Below are positions 41,591-53,424 of a stretch of DNA of 64,000 nt, piece by piece (within the stretch, counting starts at the first letter, position 1; the number at the start of each line of letters is the position of its first letter). Made by a program: the position numbers and the translations under genes. Where the stretch lies: contig NC_092635.1 in the NCBI RefSeq assembly GCF_039555335.1, forward strand, positions 51,542,052 through 51,606,051, written 5' to 3'. This stretch comes from Amphiura filiformis. Lineage: Eukaryota; Echinodermata; Ophiuroidea; Amphilepidida; Amphiuridae. The notes under the pieces were generated by a model. It worked only from the letters and a program-made list of their open reading frames with translations. It had not been told where the DNA came from and made no database searches.

Positions 41591-42224
41591 TTCATTTGAT
41601 ACTTTTTGATACATTATCTTGGCATTTGATACACTTTTGATATGTATAAAATGTGTATGCAATGTTAATTTGATACAGTTTTGATACATAAAAGTGTATG
41701 AAATGAGGGTTCCAATTCAAAGCCTTTTATTTCATACATTTTTCATACGTATCAAAAGTGGTGTATCAAAAGTGTATCAAATTTCAGCCAGGGATGCCAT
41801 AATTCCGTCATTAATGAAAAATGAACTATGGCCATTGGCAAGTTGATGATGTTCTTGGTCGATGAGATTGGGAGCCTGTCCCAGCCCCATAGGGCCGGGG
41901 AGTATGCAGGGACTTCGAACATGGTGCCTGGGGCTAGGGGACGGGGACTTGGCCGGGGATGTACAAGGAAATAGTGCCCCGCCCTGCACGGACTAAGCCA
42001 GGACTGTAACATGTTTATAACAGTTTCCAAAATTACATCCCTGGGTACGTCCCTGCTATCCCCGGGTCCTGGGGGCCGGGACTACAATTGATTTGTGCAT
42101 AAGAGTATTTATAATAATATACATTTTCCAAAATTTTTATTTGAATTTTCGATGTGTGACACACAATTATCACAAGTAGTCTTATGACGTTGTTTTAAAC
42201 TTTCCCTTAATTGACCATTACCAA

Positions 42225-43076
42225 TTAGGGACCGTTCACAAACACTTGTAAAGGGGGGCCTGATGCAAAAAAATTTTATCGCGAAAATTTTCGGGGCCCC
42301 CCTTTACAGACCTCGAAAATTTCAGGGCCTCCCCTTTTTGACATGAAAATTATCGGTCAATCCCATAGAAAAGCATATAAACTCAATTTTCCCAGAATTT
42401 TTTTTCAGGGCCCCCCCCCCACACCGACATCGCCTGGCTAATAATTATTTGGTGCAGCAGTGACATTAAAATGAATACACGGGATCGATACACATGAATT
42501 GCTATGCACGATTTTGATATCAGACAAAAATCTTCGGATACTGGATTAGAAAATGATGAATATCTCCCGTAAATGAATTTTTCTCAAGAAACCAGATGTA
42601 GTCTCATACACTTGAAAATATGTGTTGAACAGCTATGATAGTCGTTAGCGTGCGCTTTGAAAATTGGCCGTGCGCTTTGAACTCAAAATTTGGCCAAAAC
42701 TCTAATTTTATATTGCGTTGGTCCTGTATCATGTGTATGGACTACAGCGCGCAGCAGGCTATAGCGGCACTCACTCAAGTGGAGAGTAGTAACCATTGAC
42801 CGCAATGATGTCGTATACAAGCTTACTCACACAGCAAGAAATCAATTACACCGTCTATTATCAGTAGCCTTAGTCAGGTCACTTCGCTAATTATACATCT
42901 CATAAGGTCCGAATAAAATGGCCATGGTTGGCTGTGGATTCAACCTACCATGGCGATTTATACCATGAAGATATCGGGGCGATGTCACTGTGCCCCCCTT
43001 AGGAGGGTCAAAAATTTTCAGGGCCCCCCCTTTTGCATCAAGCCCCCCCTTACAAGTGTTTGTGAGCGGTCCCTTA
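42225..43076. mobile_element. MITE, 850 bp, TTA target site (Harbinger-like)
   Basis: Left GGGACCGTTCACAAACACTT and right AAGTGTTTGTGAGCGGTCCC are inverted, continuing with GTAAGGGGGG and TGATGCAAAA. Both are flanked by TTA (42225-42227 and 43074-43076). A 3-bp TTA duplication fits PIF/Harbinger. The interior has repeated AAAATTTTCAGGGGCCCCCC segments near each end and unrelated sequence in the middle. Confidence 0.75.
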
Positions 43077-43784
43077 ACTTATGGTGGAATGAGGGTCTTT
43101 GTATAAGGATGGCAACTCCAGTCCTTGTTTGTGATTTTGTCCTTGATTAGGATGGCATTTCATCACTAAATTGTGGTACTTTACAAAACAAAGGCTTTAG
43201 GATAAGGATGATAGAGAGTACCCCTGTTAGGGAGGCTATCCAAATCAAGAAGAAAATCAAGAAATCATCAGAACTAAATCGTGATCAAGTGCTGGAGTGC
43301 CCATTCGTATACAATTCCCTCTTTTTACCCAAATTTGCCATAATAGTCCACATGAGGGTAAGTCCAACACAATGTCATAAGACTACTAAGGTTAGTTGTG
43401 CGGAAAGTTTATACTTTTGGAAATAGCTTTATCACAAGCTTAACAATTTGAATGTATGTTCATGACATGGCCATTTTGAAGAACTTACAAAGATTATAAC
43501 AAAAGGAGTGAAGGGTGTAACAAGGCTTACATAATCTCAGCTGAAAATGTTAAGATATTTCAAAAATAATGTTTGTAAATTGTAATTATCTATATTCTAG
43601 TGTTTTATGATATTAAATATTTTTGTATTTTAAATGTTGCAATTAAGAAATGGCACAACTGATATTGAAGTGTATACAATGTTTCTTTCTTTTGTAGTCA
43701 TGCTCATATCCCAGGGCTATCATGTGTTATCAGCCTCAAGCCTGCCCTTACTAAACATTGAACAAAATTACTAACTTTACTTGC
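43077..43784. other. AT-rich, no gene
   Basis: No inverted repeat or coherent coding frame recognised. Confidence 0.45.
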
Positions 43785-44192
43785 TTAAGGGATCTGGAAT
43801 GAGCGTTTCGACAGTATTTTTTGTGGGACATAAAAGCACATCAGACATATCGAATTGTATTCTGAATACGAAGAATGTCTTTCTGATATCAAATAATTTT
43901 CTTTGTTTGAAAATTATTAAAATTTGATATTTTTCACATTTTTGATATATAACAGTCTTCGAAGTAAATTTTATAAATCTAATGATATATTCTTAAAGTG
44001 TGTGTAGCGGGGTGGAAAAGCCGACGATCAATTGAAAATTTTGACCTTTCATATTGAAGATATGATTTTTCCCAAAAAGACCTAATTTTTTGGGAAAAAA
44101 TCTAAATTATTGATATCAGAAGGACATTCTTCAGTATTCAGAATGTAATTTGATATGTCCCACAATAAATATGTTCATACCCCATCCCTTAA
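43785..44192. mobile_element. TTAA-site foldback element, copy 2 (408 bp)
   Basis: Flanked by TTAA at 43785 and 44189. Ends GGGATCTGGAATGAGCGTTT and the complement of TTCATACCCCATCCC match the copy at 21605-22245 in opposite orientation. The right arm is shortened by about 230 bp relative to that copy. Confidence 0.85.
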
Positions 44193-44423
44193 CTTTCTTG
44201 AAAAGGAGACCCATTTCACTGACCAGGTTGGATTTGTGTGTAAATTTGGGGTGACATTACCAGGATAATACCTTCGCTTAGGGAAAATACTACGGTTTTG
44301 AGATCACAAGGAGCAATAGTTTTGACCATTTGCTCCTTGTGACCTTAAAACCATACTTTTTTTCCCTCCGAGATCACGAGGAGGAATAGATTTGACCATT
44401 CACCGACTAAAAGGCAGTCAATA

Positions 44424-44864
44424 TGTGACCCGCTCTGACGAAACCCGCCATAAGTTGCACTCGGCCATTTCGAAATATGGCTAGTCAAAGTTAGGAAAGG
44501 GGTGAAAAATCTTGCAGATTTTGTTTTTCAGTTTTTATTTGATTCCTTAACATGTTTACTTTAACCCACCATTGAAAATAAAATACTCTTTTATGTCTAA
44601 AGCACCCAAATCTAGCATTTTTTGAGCCAAATCAAGTCCTTAAACATGTCATTTTACAACTTTAAAACCATATTTCTTGCATTTGCCTTTTCTTTATGTG
44701 ACGCTTTCCCCCTTCCCGTTGGAAGACTGTAGAATGACAACCACATGTCCTGAAACAAAATTTTGGCATCAAATGAAAGCTGAAGACCTATTCTAAATGA
44801 TGACATCAAAAACTCAATTTTCAAAATTAGTGATTTATGTCTGGTTTTGTGGGAGCAGGTCACA
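44424..44864. mobile_element. MITE with TGTGACCCGCTC inverted ends (TA site)
   Basis: TGTGACCCGCTC at the left and GAGCAGGTCACA at the right, each flanked by TA. The interior is AT-rich. A small palindrome (GATCACAAGGAGCAATAG... and CTCCTTGTGACC) lies just outside at 44290-44360. Confidence 0.75.
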
Positions 44865-44866
44865 TA

Positions 44867-46720
44867 TTTGTTTTATGTACCTCATACATGGATTTTTAAC
44901 AAAATATTTACACAACGAACCACTATTTTCGGAAATGTCGCACACAAGCCATAACTGAGTCGGCATGTGTGGCACACATCATGATCATCTCTGCGTAAAG
45001 CAAGTTGTTGCCATGACAGGGGAAAATTGCCTGGGTAATAGTACTACTATATCCCACTACCGTGGGAACAACACAGTTTTAACCAATCAAACAAGAATCT
45101 GTGTATGCGGTATTAATGGTTTTTAATATATAGTCCTATCATCAAATTCCTACTTGAAATGGCGATTTTCAGGTTTTTAGCTGGGTCCCTAAATGTGGTC
45201 TTTGATCTTGGGTTTAATTGCTACCTTTTACATGAATACCAGCTCAAGGATAACAACACATCTGGGTAAATTGAGTGCCCCTCCCGTAGAGCTTACATTT
45301 GAACACCACAATGACACGCCTTCATTGAAGGTATGGATGGATTTCCCAGAGTACAGACAAGACAACAAAACGATTGCATTTTTAGATTGTAATAATTTTA
45401 TTCACAGTGTCTATAATAATATTATTCTGAATACAAAATTACAATAAAATTGACAACCCAATGCATATGTATATTTGACTTCTCCTGAAATATAATTAAT
45501 GATCATATTTGTATCGTTACGAGTTTAACAGATATGAATTTTTACAGAGTCTGAATTTGTCTCTGCGCTAAATTCATATTACGCACAAATTAGTGAACAG
45601 GTGATTTGTGCACAACATGAATTCAACAAAGTGACAGATCCAGATATGGCAGTCTATCAAAATGGTATGTTCCCTGCTTTTCAAACAGTAGTGAAGATAC
45701 ACACCCAACTGAAGAAACTCCATTTGCAATTTAAAATCCACACTAGCCTTTCTGGTGACAAGGTATATATACCCACATGACAACATGGTGACGGCATTGA
45801 CATTCACTCAGAATCTGCCAGTGTAATTAAATAAACATCTTTGTGATGCAAAACTAATGCCCAATAATCATGTGCTATTAAAAGTTTCTTCACTGGATGG
45901 ATGCTCATACTACAAATGCCCTATTAAAGTTGGTTAAATATGCATAAACAGTACAGCTACTGGTTTATAATATTGAGAGAAAGACATGCAGACATATTGA
46001 ATTTCTATACCTAATTTCACTGTAACTGACAGATGACTTCAAGAAAGATTTCAGTATCAAAATTTGAACAAGTGTGTCATTAATTAAACAAAACAGGCAC
46101 AATGCACTCATTTTGTTTTCAAAGTTGTGCAATATTTTCTTAATATATGCAAGTGTTAAAAAAAACTACAACCATTTTATGTTAGAACTATTTGTTGACA
46201 CTTGAGTCCTTCCACTGGGGGGTCTTGATGAACGAACTTATTGTATTTCCGAACCCTAGCACACATTCTAAAATGCACACTTGTAAAGCCGTGGGAATTT
46301 TAGTTCCTACTCGTTATTACCAAGGGGCATTATTCCGAATTGAGCAAGAAAGGCGATATTCCAAATTTTTCCAAACCCCAAGTAAGAATAACCCTAACGC
46401 TAAACCTCTACTCTAACCTGTACATCCCTCATACCTAACCCATACCCTAACCCATACCACAACCCATATTTTCGGAATATTGCCTCTTTGAAATATCCCC
46501 TATTCTCCTCAAATCATAATTAATAATGACCCTTCGGAATAATGGGCCAACCCCATTATATTGACATGCTTTTCGCAAATTCCAGACAAGTACAAACCCT
46601 TCCTTTGTATTGTGCAAAATAATGCGAGTGATTGATGTCATAGCATTTAGCATATTTTGCCATTGTTGCCATGTGCTATGTGGGGATCGATGGTTTAGTC
46701 TGTATCAATGGAAAACACAA
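44867..46720. other. Mostly unique AT-rich DNA; weak inverted repeat at 46315-46560
   Basis: GGGGCATTATTCCGA at about 46325 is roughly complementary to TCGGAATAATGGGCC at about 46535. Between them lies a telomere-like CCTAACCC/CATACCC-rich run (46390-46465). Two ORFs of about 75-85 codons (45193-45447, 45574-45807) show no family motif. Confidence 0.4.
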
Positions 46721-46896
46721 TGTGCTGTTCAAGTTGAAATACACACACCCCTGTGGAAAACAAGATCTTAGTCTCCCACACAGAGTGTGTAAATTTCAAA
46801 TGGGGCTATCATTGACTCCATTTGAAATCTGCACCCCTGTGTGGGAGATAAAGGTCTTGTTTTCAATAGGAGGCGTACAGATTTCAACTGGAATTT
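46721..46896. mobile_element. Foldback MITE family F1, diverged copy 2
   Basis: It contains AAGTTGAAATACACACACCC, CTTAGTCTCCCACACAG, and the complementary right half ending ATTTCAACTGGAATTTG. More diverged than the 35694 copy. Confidence 0.75.
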
Positions 46897-47036
46897 GATT
46901 AGTCGGAACACTTACAGAACACAAAATCTGAGATTATACACATAATGTTAAAATTACACCCAATCCAAAATATAGATAAAATAAATTACTCTTGTCTTAA
47001 TAATTATGATACAGCTTGTTTCTGTACAAATCTGAG

Positions 47037-47318
47037 TGCCATAATCACTGGTACCGTAAATGCCTTACTTGGTTTGTTTTGAATGTACCAATTGTCACCA
47101 GGGGAATAGCAAGCAGGTGGACAGGGCTGACGAAAATGAAATAAAGGGGACTTTGGACATGTTAAAAGGGCCCTGCTCTGTTTGTTGTCCATGACCCAAG
47201 GCTCTTGCTACGCCCCTGATTGTCGCCATTGTTGCTTTTATATGTAGCAAAGAGAGGCGCGGGATTTCACTAAAATTTTTAAAATGTTACTTAATTTTTG
47301 GTACCAGTGATTATGACC
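47037..47318. repeat. Short inverted-repeat element (CCATAATCACTGGTACC)
   Basis: CCATAATCACTGGTACC at the left and GGTACCAGTGATTATG at the right bound about 280 bp. It includes an AGGGGAATAGCAAG / CTTGCTACGCCCCT inner pair. Confidence 0.6.
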
Positions 47319-47849
47319 AGTAATTATGATTAGTACTTTTACATGGGAAGATATCGACGGACAGTATAAAGTATAGGCCTATAATTGCTTCACTATTAAT
47401 CATCTTCTTTTTATAGTAGTTCTTTTTCGATTGCTTGCTCTATTTTAGTTTGAATACCACAAGTAACAGAGATTTACTATTCCAGTTGATGATTCAATAT
47501 CTAATTCATATCAAAATAACATCAACATGACACACATCTGACGTACATGTATATGTAGCTCTCAGCTATGCAAAACATCTGTACACATGAATTTGAAGAG
47601 TAGACTATACAACTCCTATACAGGCTATATCAAAATGATTGTTACCATTGTGATATTATTAAAACCCCTGCTTCAAAATGCAACATTATAGTAAAAAATT
47701 TCATTTCAATAAACACAGCTGACAACAGCTGTACACGATCTGACAGCGATTGTTTCAAAATACAATGTGAATGTGCGACCTTGCATATTTATAATGAAAA
47801 TACTAGCCAATCACGAGTGAGTTGGTTCACCTTCATGTTACGCACACAC

Positions 47850-47925
47850 AGGCAATCATCACAGTGTACCCAGGCAATCATCACAGTGTACCCAGGCAAT
47901 CATCACAGTGTACCCAGAAAATCGT
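47850..47925. repeat. 22-bp minisatellite, 3-4 copies
   Basis: The unit GCAATCATCACAGTGTACCC is repeated exactly three times, then decays to AAAATCGTCACCCTG. Confidence 0.95.
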
Positions 47926-48379
47926 CACCCTGTTGGCAGCTGTGTTCATTCATATGAAAAGTTTAAATATAGATCCTCATGAAATGAGCAAAATTTACAG
48001 TTTTATGGGCTGTAATGATATAAATCTACAAATTAGGTTGATCTGAAATGCATTTCATTTTGATGTGCCAGTCTTGTTTATAGGTAAAATGTTGGGTAAT
48101 AATCATTTTTGATACAGCCTGTACAGCTTTGTTTTGAGAGAACTACATGGATGCACCATCAAACCTCTCATCTGAATGGCTGTGTGTATTAGATACACCA
48201 CAAAATTGGATGAGAATCTTAAAACGAATAATGTGGTTTTCTAGATCAAACATAATACTAAGTCAATACTGGATAGATAATTTTCAATCAAATATCCAAG
48301 CTACTTCTGATGCATATCTAATTCCAATATACAATATAAAACAGAATTACTGAGTCCTTCAAATTGCTAAGATAACAAT

Positions 48380-48547
48380 AACTATTCCAGAATCCATACA
48401 TCCACTGTGGAAGACAAGACTTTAATCTCTGTAGATTTTAAAGGAGTCACCCATGCAGGTAACCCTATTTAAAATTCACATCCTTTGTGTGGAAGATAAA
48501 AGTCATGTCTTCCATAAGGGGTGTATGGATTTCAACTGGAATAGCCC
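48380..48547. mobile_element. Foldback MITE family F1, copy 3
   Basis: ACTATTCCAGAATCCATACA at the left and GATTTCAACTGGAATAGCCC at the right. The left arm has lost part of the CACACAGGGAGTGTG block. Confidence 0.8.
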
Positions 48548-48881
48548 AATTGTTTATTTGAATTGGTACGTATCAAAAGTACTTTTAAGCTGTGTCTAGT
48601 ACATTATATTTTAGGAATATTGTTTTGGTTAAATCAATTTTAAGTATCACCAGAACCCAAAATTTGGGCCCTGAATTAAAATTACCTACCTATATTAGCC
48701 CTCATTGAAATTACATGCTATTCCTATGACATTTCTGACAAATGTACCCTTATATTAATTCTCATCCTTCCAATGATTTTTTTCCTTAAAAAGTTTCTTC
48801 CAATAGAAGATAAAATATACACAGAGACTATAAATTGTCCAGGGCTTAATTTCACAAATTACATATGCAAAACATCACTAA

Positions 48882-49427
48882 CGGGCTATTCCAGTTGAAA
48901 TACATACACCCCCTGTGGAAGACATGACCTTAATCTCCCACACAGGGAGTGTGAGTTTCAAATGGAATCACCCATTCAGGTAACCCCATTTGAAATTCAC
49001 ACTCCCTGTGTGGAAGATTAAGATCACATCTTCCATAGGGGGTGTAAATTAAGGATTTCAACTGGTATAACCAGTGTGGTAAATAAGCAAAAATGACCAC
49101 GGGCCATTTGGGCCCTTGATCTTGAATCTTTGGGGGCCCGCACGAACTTTTGTGGGCCCGAATAAATTGAGCGTGGAAAATAAACACATTTCTTGAAAAA
49201 TCAGCATTTAAAATGAATCTCCATTATGAATTAGTGTAGTATGGACGATGTCTTGGAAGATGTTTTGTATTTTCAGTCCCGTTTTTCAGTAACCTTAAAT
49301 TTATTAATTAATTAATTTTTTCAAGGGCCAGGTGGGCCCCCACAGCACATTTTCATCGGGCCCGCGTAGGTTTTCAAGGGCTACGGGCCCCCGGGCCCGC
49401 CTTATTTACCACGCTGGGTATAACCCA
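48882..49427. mobile_element. Foldback MITE family F1, copy 4, split by a hAT MITE
   Basis: A full F1 palindrome from GGGCTATTCCAGTTGAAATA to GGATTTCAACTGG. Its last bases (TATAACCCA, consensus AATAGCCCA) lie on the far side of the 49072-49416 insertion. Confidence 0.85.
49072..49416. mobile_element. hAT-type MITE, 345 bp, target duplication GGTATAAC
   Basis: Inverted ends CAGTGTGGTAAATAAG and CTTATTTACCACGCTG. The flanks are GGTATAAC at 49064-49071 and 49417-49424, an exact 8-bp duplication. The interior repeats GGGCCCG words near both ends. Confidence 0.9.
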
Positions 49428-49885
49428 ATCCATCATTTCCATGCTCATTAATGTGAGTGTGCAAATGATGGATTATAAATTACTGTATAGTGGGACAGTA
49501 AAACGGAATGTGAATATATTTGGAAGCGAGAATTAAACACCCACTGTCCAGAATTGATAAAATTGTGAAAAATTAACCCAGCTAAAATATCCCACTACAC
49601 AATACCCAGTTGCATTTGAATACATGGAATATGTTTTTTCATAACACTCTTAATATTGTGTGGTATTATGTTGTGAAATTAGGTCCTGGTGAAAGGGAAC
49701 AACCAAAAAAAATAATGAAGACCTATAAATGAAACTACTTTTGTTTCTCAGCCAACCCCAATATTTTTTGAATAACATAGTCAAGATTGTTTTTCCCCCC
49801 ACGAAAAACATGTTTCGCTTATAGGATGCCATCATCTTTTGGGTCGTTCCCTAATACACTAGCTACAATTTTCAGTCTGACAGAC

Positions 49886-50784
49886 TTAAAGGGGTACTAC
49901 ACCCCTCGATAAATTTGTGTCTATTTTTGCCTTTTTCTCAAGAACTAATAACACAGTGGTAACAAAAGTTATGTATATTATAGGGGCAAGGAATCCAATT
50001 ACTACACTGGAATTTCAGTGGCCCAAGACAAGCGGTTCCTTATTTATGATAAGAAAAGAGGTACCGATAGAATGTACTTCATTTCCTATCATATATACTG
50101 AACCGCTTGTCTTGAGTCACTGAAATTTCAGTGTAGTAACTGGATGGGAGGCACTCCCTATCTGAAATGGCAGGGATGTGCCTCGGCCATGTTAAAAGTA
50201 GGGGGCATTCAGGTCAAATGTACAATTACAAAAATATGGGGTCATTCAGTACACAACCTGAATAAAAATGGGGTCATTCGGTATGAAACTTTGAAAAAAG
50301 GATGGTCATTGGGGTTACAAAAAGTAAAATGGGAGTCATTGAGTACACTTATTGCCAAAAGAGTATCATTAAGTACACATAAATAAGTGCCAAACTGCGT
50401 AAAAACAACTTGGCCACCTTGGAAATGTGAAAAATCTCATTATTTCTGGAGGAGAACACAAATACCACCTAAATTTGGGAATTAAAAGGGTTTTTTGGGG
50501 TATAGCAGGAAATAGAAAAAGGGGGTCATTGAGTACATGATTTTTTTTTAATGGGGGTCATTGGGTAATAGGTAGGACCATAACACAAAAAGGGGGTCAT
50601 TGGGTACAAGCCGGTTTGAAAAAGGGGGTCTATCCCGAGGCACATGATGCATATCTGTCATGGAAGTGCCCCCCGGTCCTTGCCCCAATAATATACATAA
50701 CTTGTGTTACCAGTGTGTTATTATTGTTTGAGAAAAATGCAAAAATAGTCACAAATTTACCACAGGGGTGTAGTACCCCCTTAA
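49886..50784. mobile_element. TTAA-site element with nested palindromes, 0.9 kb
   Basis: TTAA flanks AGGGGTACTACACCCC at the left and GGGGTGTAGTACCCCC at the right. The arms are homologous for about 100 bp (AACACAGTGGTAACAAAAGT against ACTTGTGTTACCAGTGTGTT). Nested within are a palindrome at 50003-50145 (ACTGGAATTTCAGTGGCCCA ... ACTGAAATTTCAGTGTAGTA) and a second at about 50150-50680 (GGGATGTGCCTCGG / CCCGAGGCACAT). The inner one carries repeated GGGGTCATT.(A/G)GTAC words. Confidence 0.75.
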
Positions 50785-51026
50785 AAGAAACAAAGGGGAT
50801 ATTCGGTACCAAAAAGTACCAAAACAGGGGATATTGCTTGTTACAGATAAATTCTTAAACATCACAGAATAAATAAACTGGCAATATGTCTTTGTTCTGT
50901 AATATCTTTAAAAAAAGTTTTAAAAAAGGTCGCATCCCTTGGAAAATATGCTTGAAATCTATAGAGGAAAACAGGTTACGGACTTGTAAGATCATTGTCA
51001 TTTTGGAATGGCTTATTCTCTGTAAT

Positions 51027-51192
51027 GGGCAATTCCAGATGAAATCCATAAGATATTACCTCTCCCACACAGGGTGTAGATTTCAAATGCAATCACACAT
51101 TCATGTAATCCCATTTGAGATTCACACTCCCGGAGTGGATGATTAAGATCATTTCTTCCATAAGGGGTATATGGATTTCAAATTGCACAGCC
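51027..51192. mobile_element. Foldback MITE family F1, copy 5
   Basis: GGGCAATTCCAGATGAAATC at the left, and GGTATATGGATTTCAAATTG then CACAGCC at the right. The middle retains TCCCACACAGGGTGTAGATT. Confidence 0.75.
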
Positions 51193-51548
51193 TAACTTAA
51201 TCAGTTTTCCTTCTAAAAGTTTTCAGCTTGGGCCAATCTGGTAATTATGCCTCAAAATTGGCCCAACAAGGAGCCACAAAAATCCAAATTATTCCTTGTT
51301 TTAATCTTTACCTTTTCTCAAATTCTTGTGGGCCATTACTTGCTGGGCCAGTTGAGTACCAGCCAATATGGCTTTTAGAGGGAACACACTGGTGTGTAGG
51401 CAGGTTGCAATGTTTGGACAGGTAATTCATCAATCAATTAATGAAGAAAATACTAATTACAAGCATGTAAGTTTATCTCTATTGGTAAATTCCATATAGA
51501 AAACTGAAACTCTTGATCACAATACAAAACTTTTTGCCTCTGATGTTA

Positions 51549-51861
51549 CTGGTCCGGTGCACAGCAGCTGCAGGGAGTATCCCATTATGCTCTGCGGTAC
51601 CATAATAGAACTGAATGTGCCATAGAAAATGTACACAAAATCCCACACTTTTAACTTTAAATACTCACTTGAATCAGGGGAGCTTAGACTTTGAAAAAAT
51701 ATCACCCTTAGATCATTGTAAATCTATCGATAGTTCTCAATATCTAAGCGGCTCTTGTTTATATTTTGTATACATTTGCTATGGAGCATACACGTACAGA
51801 TATACTGCAATGCATGATGGGATACTCCTTTCAGCTGCTGTGGGTCCGGTGTATATGATTG
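51549..51861. mobile_element. Palindromic element with CCGGTG ends
   Basis: GGTCCGGTGCACAGCAGCTG and CAGCTGCTGTGGGTCCGGTG, then GGAGTATCCCATTATGC and GCATGATGGGATACTCC, form inverted arms. The inner parts also pair (ATGTGCCATAGAAAATGTAC with GTATACATTTGCTATGG). Confidence 0.75.
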
Positions 51862-52295
51862 ATTCCTTGACCATAGACACCTAAGCACCAAGTTGTCTGG
51901 GGTCTCCAAACATTTCCACATAGAGTCACCTGGCCAATATGTTGACTTGGGGAAAGTCACTCCAAATATTGGACAGGGAACCCTGATGTTTTGAGAGAGG
52001 AGTTAAGGAAGTCACACACATTAGGGCCTACCAACCATCTCTGAACAAGGACAGAGGGTGGTGCAAGTTACTGAAGGAAAACAATTTTGTACTGTGATCT
52101 TGAGTTTAATAAAAAAAACACTAATTACCGCATAAGGCACGCTAAGTGACAGGAAGGAATATCTAATAGGCACATGAAAAAGAGAAATTTCATCTCTAGA
52201 AACCAATTCATCTGGTTTGGTAATTAACAAATTAAAAGAGTTTTTCATTTGTCAAAACCAATTTGAAGAAACTTTCTTGCTGACAGTTTCCAACA

Positions 52296-52370
52296 TCTGA
52301 TGACTGGCGGGAAGTTATGTCACTAAACATCGCTACCTCAAGTGACATAACTTCCCGCCACTCATCAGCT
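52296..52370. repeat. Short perfect-stem hairpin
   Basis: CTGATGACTGGCGGGAAGTT then ATGTCACT pairs with AGTGACATAACTTCCCGCCA then CTCATCAG. The stem is about 28 bp with a short loop. Confidence 0.85.
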
Positions 52371-52823
52371 TTTGGATCATCAAAACAACAACAAGTTTTG
52401 ATAAAGTCAGTGGTTAGAAAAAACTAGTAAGTTTTCTTTTTAATTTAGAAATTTCAGCATTCACAGATAATTTGGAACAGTTTCTATATTACGTTGTCCA
52501 CAATCTTTCAGATGTTTTCAGTAAACAATGAACAAAAATAGAATAAATAGAATAAATTTTAAAGGTCACACACAATACTGGACGGAGCATATATATGATG
52601 AAAAATGTGTCAAAATAAAAACGTTTCATTTGATTTAAATTATATTTCAGTTACAATTTAAAATTAAATTTCATTGTAAAGTTGCAATTAGCACTGTAAA
52701 ATTCTGACTTAGAATTGACAAGACTGAAGTGTCAGAATCAATACCTGCTTATCTCGGGTACTCCATAGCAAATAATTATGACTTCCCAGCATGCATTATT
52801 CCCAGTGTTTCTAGAAACCAGCA

Positions 52824-52943
52824 CATAAGCCTTTGCGAGAACACCTGAGAACTCGTCATTTTACGTCACGTCGACTTGCAATGCGCAGATCGCCGTGACG
52901 TAAAATAATGAGTTCTCAGGTGTACTCGCAAAGGCTTATGGGA
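52824..52943. repeat. Palindrome with CATAAGCCTTTGCGAG ends
   Basis: The arms read CATAAGCCTTTGCGAGAACA, CCTGAGAACTC.TCATTTTACGTCACG and their complement, over about 50 bp. A related palindrome follows at 53020-53155. Confidence 0.85.
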
Positions 52944-53019
52944 TTTACCGAAAAGGTCAATTGCTTGAAACAAGGTTTGAGAAAACCAGACCATACATTC
53001 TCAATTTACTTTTCAGTAT

Positions 53020-53155
53020 ATCCCATAAAAAGCCTTTGCGGGTACCACTGATGAGATGACTGTGACGTCATTTGATGTCACGCCGATGTGTGCACATCGT
53101 TTGGATGTCCGCATCAGCCCATTGACAGAGTTGTACCTGCAAAGGCTTTTAAAAA
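53020..53155. repeat. Related palindrome with AAAAGCCTTTGC ends
   Basis: AAAAAGCCTTTGCGGGTAC at the left and GTACCTGCAAAGGCTTTTAA at the right, with GTGACGTCATTTGATGTCAC in the middle. It shares the AAGCCTTTGC terminus with the preceding palindrome. Confidence 0.8.
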
Positions 53156-53156
53156 T

Positions 53157-53424
53157 AGGCTATTCCATTTAAAACCCACACTACCCCTGCGGAAGATTGT
53201 GGAAATATTTTATGAATTTCCAATGGAATGAACACACTAGGCAATTCCATTTGAATTTCATACACCCTGAGAAAGATTCAACCTGAATCTTCTACAGAGG
53301 GAGGGTGAGTTTCAAATGGAGCTGCCTAATGGGTTAATTCCATTTGAAATTCACACTCCCCCTGTGGAAGATATTTCCAAAATCTTCCACGGGGGGAGTT
53401 TGGATTTTAACTGGAATAGCCCAA
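53157..53424. mobile_element. Foldback MITE family F1, copy 6 (diverged double form)
   Basis: GGCTATTCCATTTAAAACCC at the left and GGATTTTAACTGGAATAGCC at the right. The middle holds two further CAATTCCATTTGAA... and TTTCAAATGGAG segments, so the arms appear partly duplicated. Confidence 0.75.

Larger units (their letters stand above)
37726..42101. mobile_element. 4.4-kb inverted-repeat element built of GTATCAAA motifs
   Basis: The left end ATGCACAAATCAATTGTAGT then CCCGGCCCCCCAGGACC is the complement of the right end over about 37 bp, with weaker similarity inward. GC-rich subterminal zones (37740-37990 and 41860-42090) share GGGACTTGGCC.GGGATGTA in direct orientation. Between them, GTATCAAA motifs dominate: plus orientation at 38220-39780, and complement orientation at 39790-41650. 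The second block is a tandem array. No transposase was found. No clear target duplication was found. Confidence 0.7.

Noticed and set aside
46390..46465. Internal telomere repeat
   Set aside because: The CCTAACCC-like run is irregular and short, with CATACCC variants.
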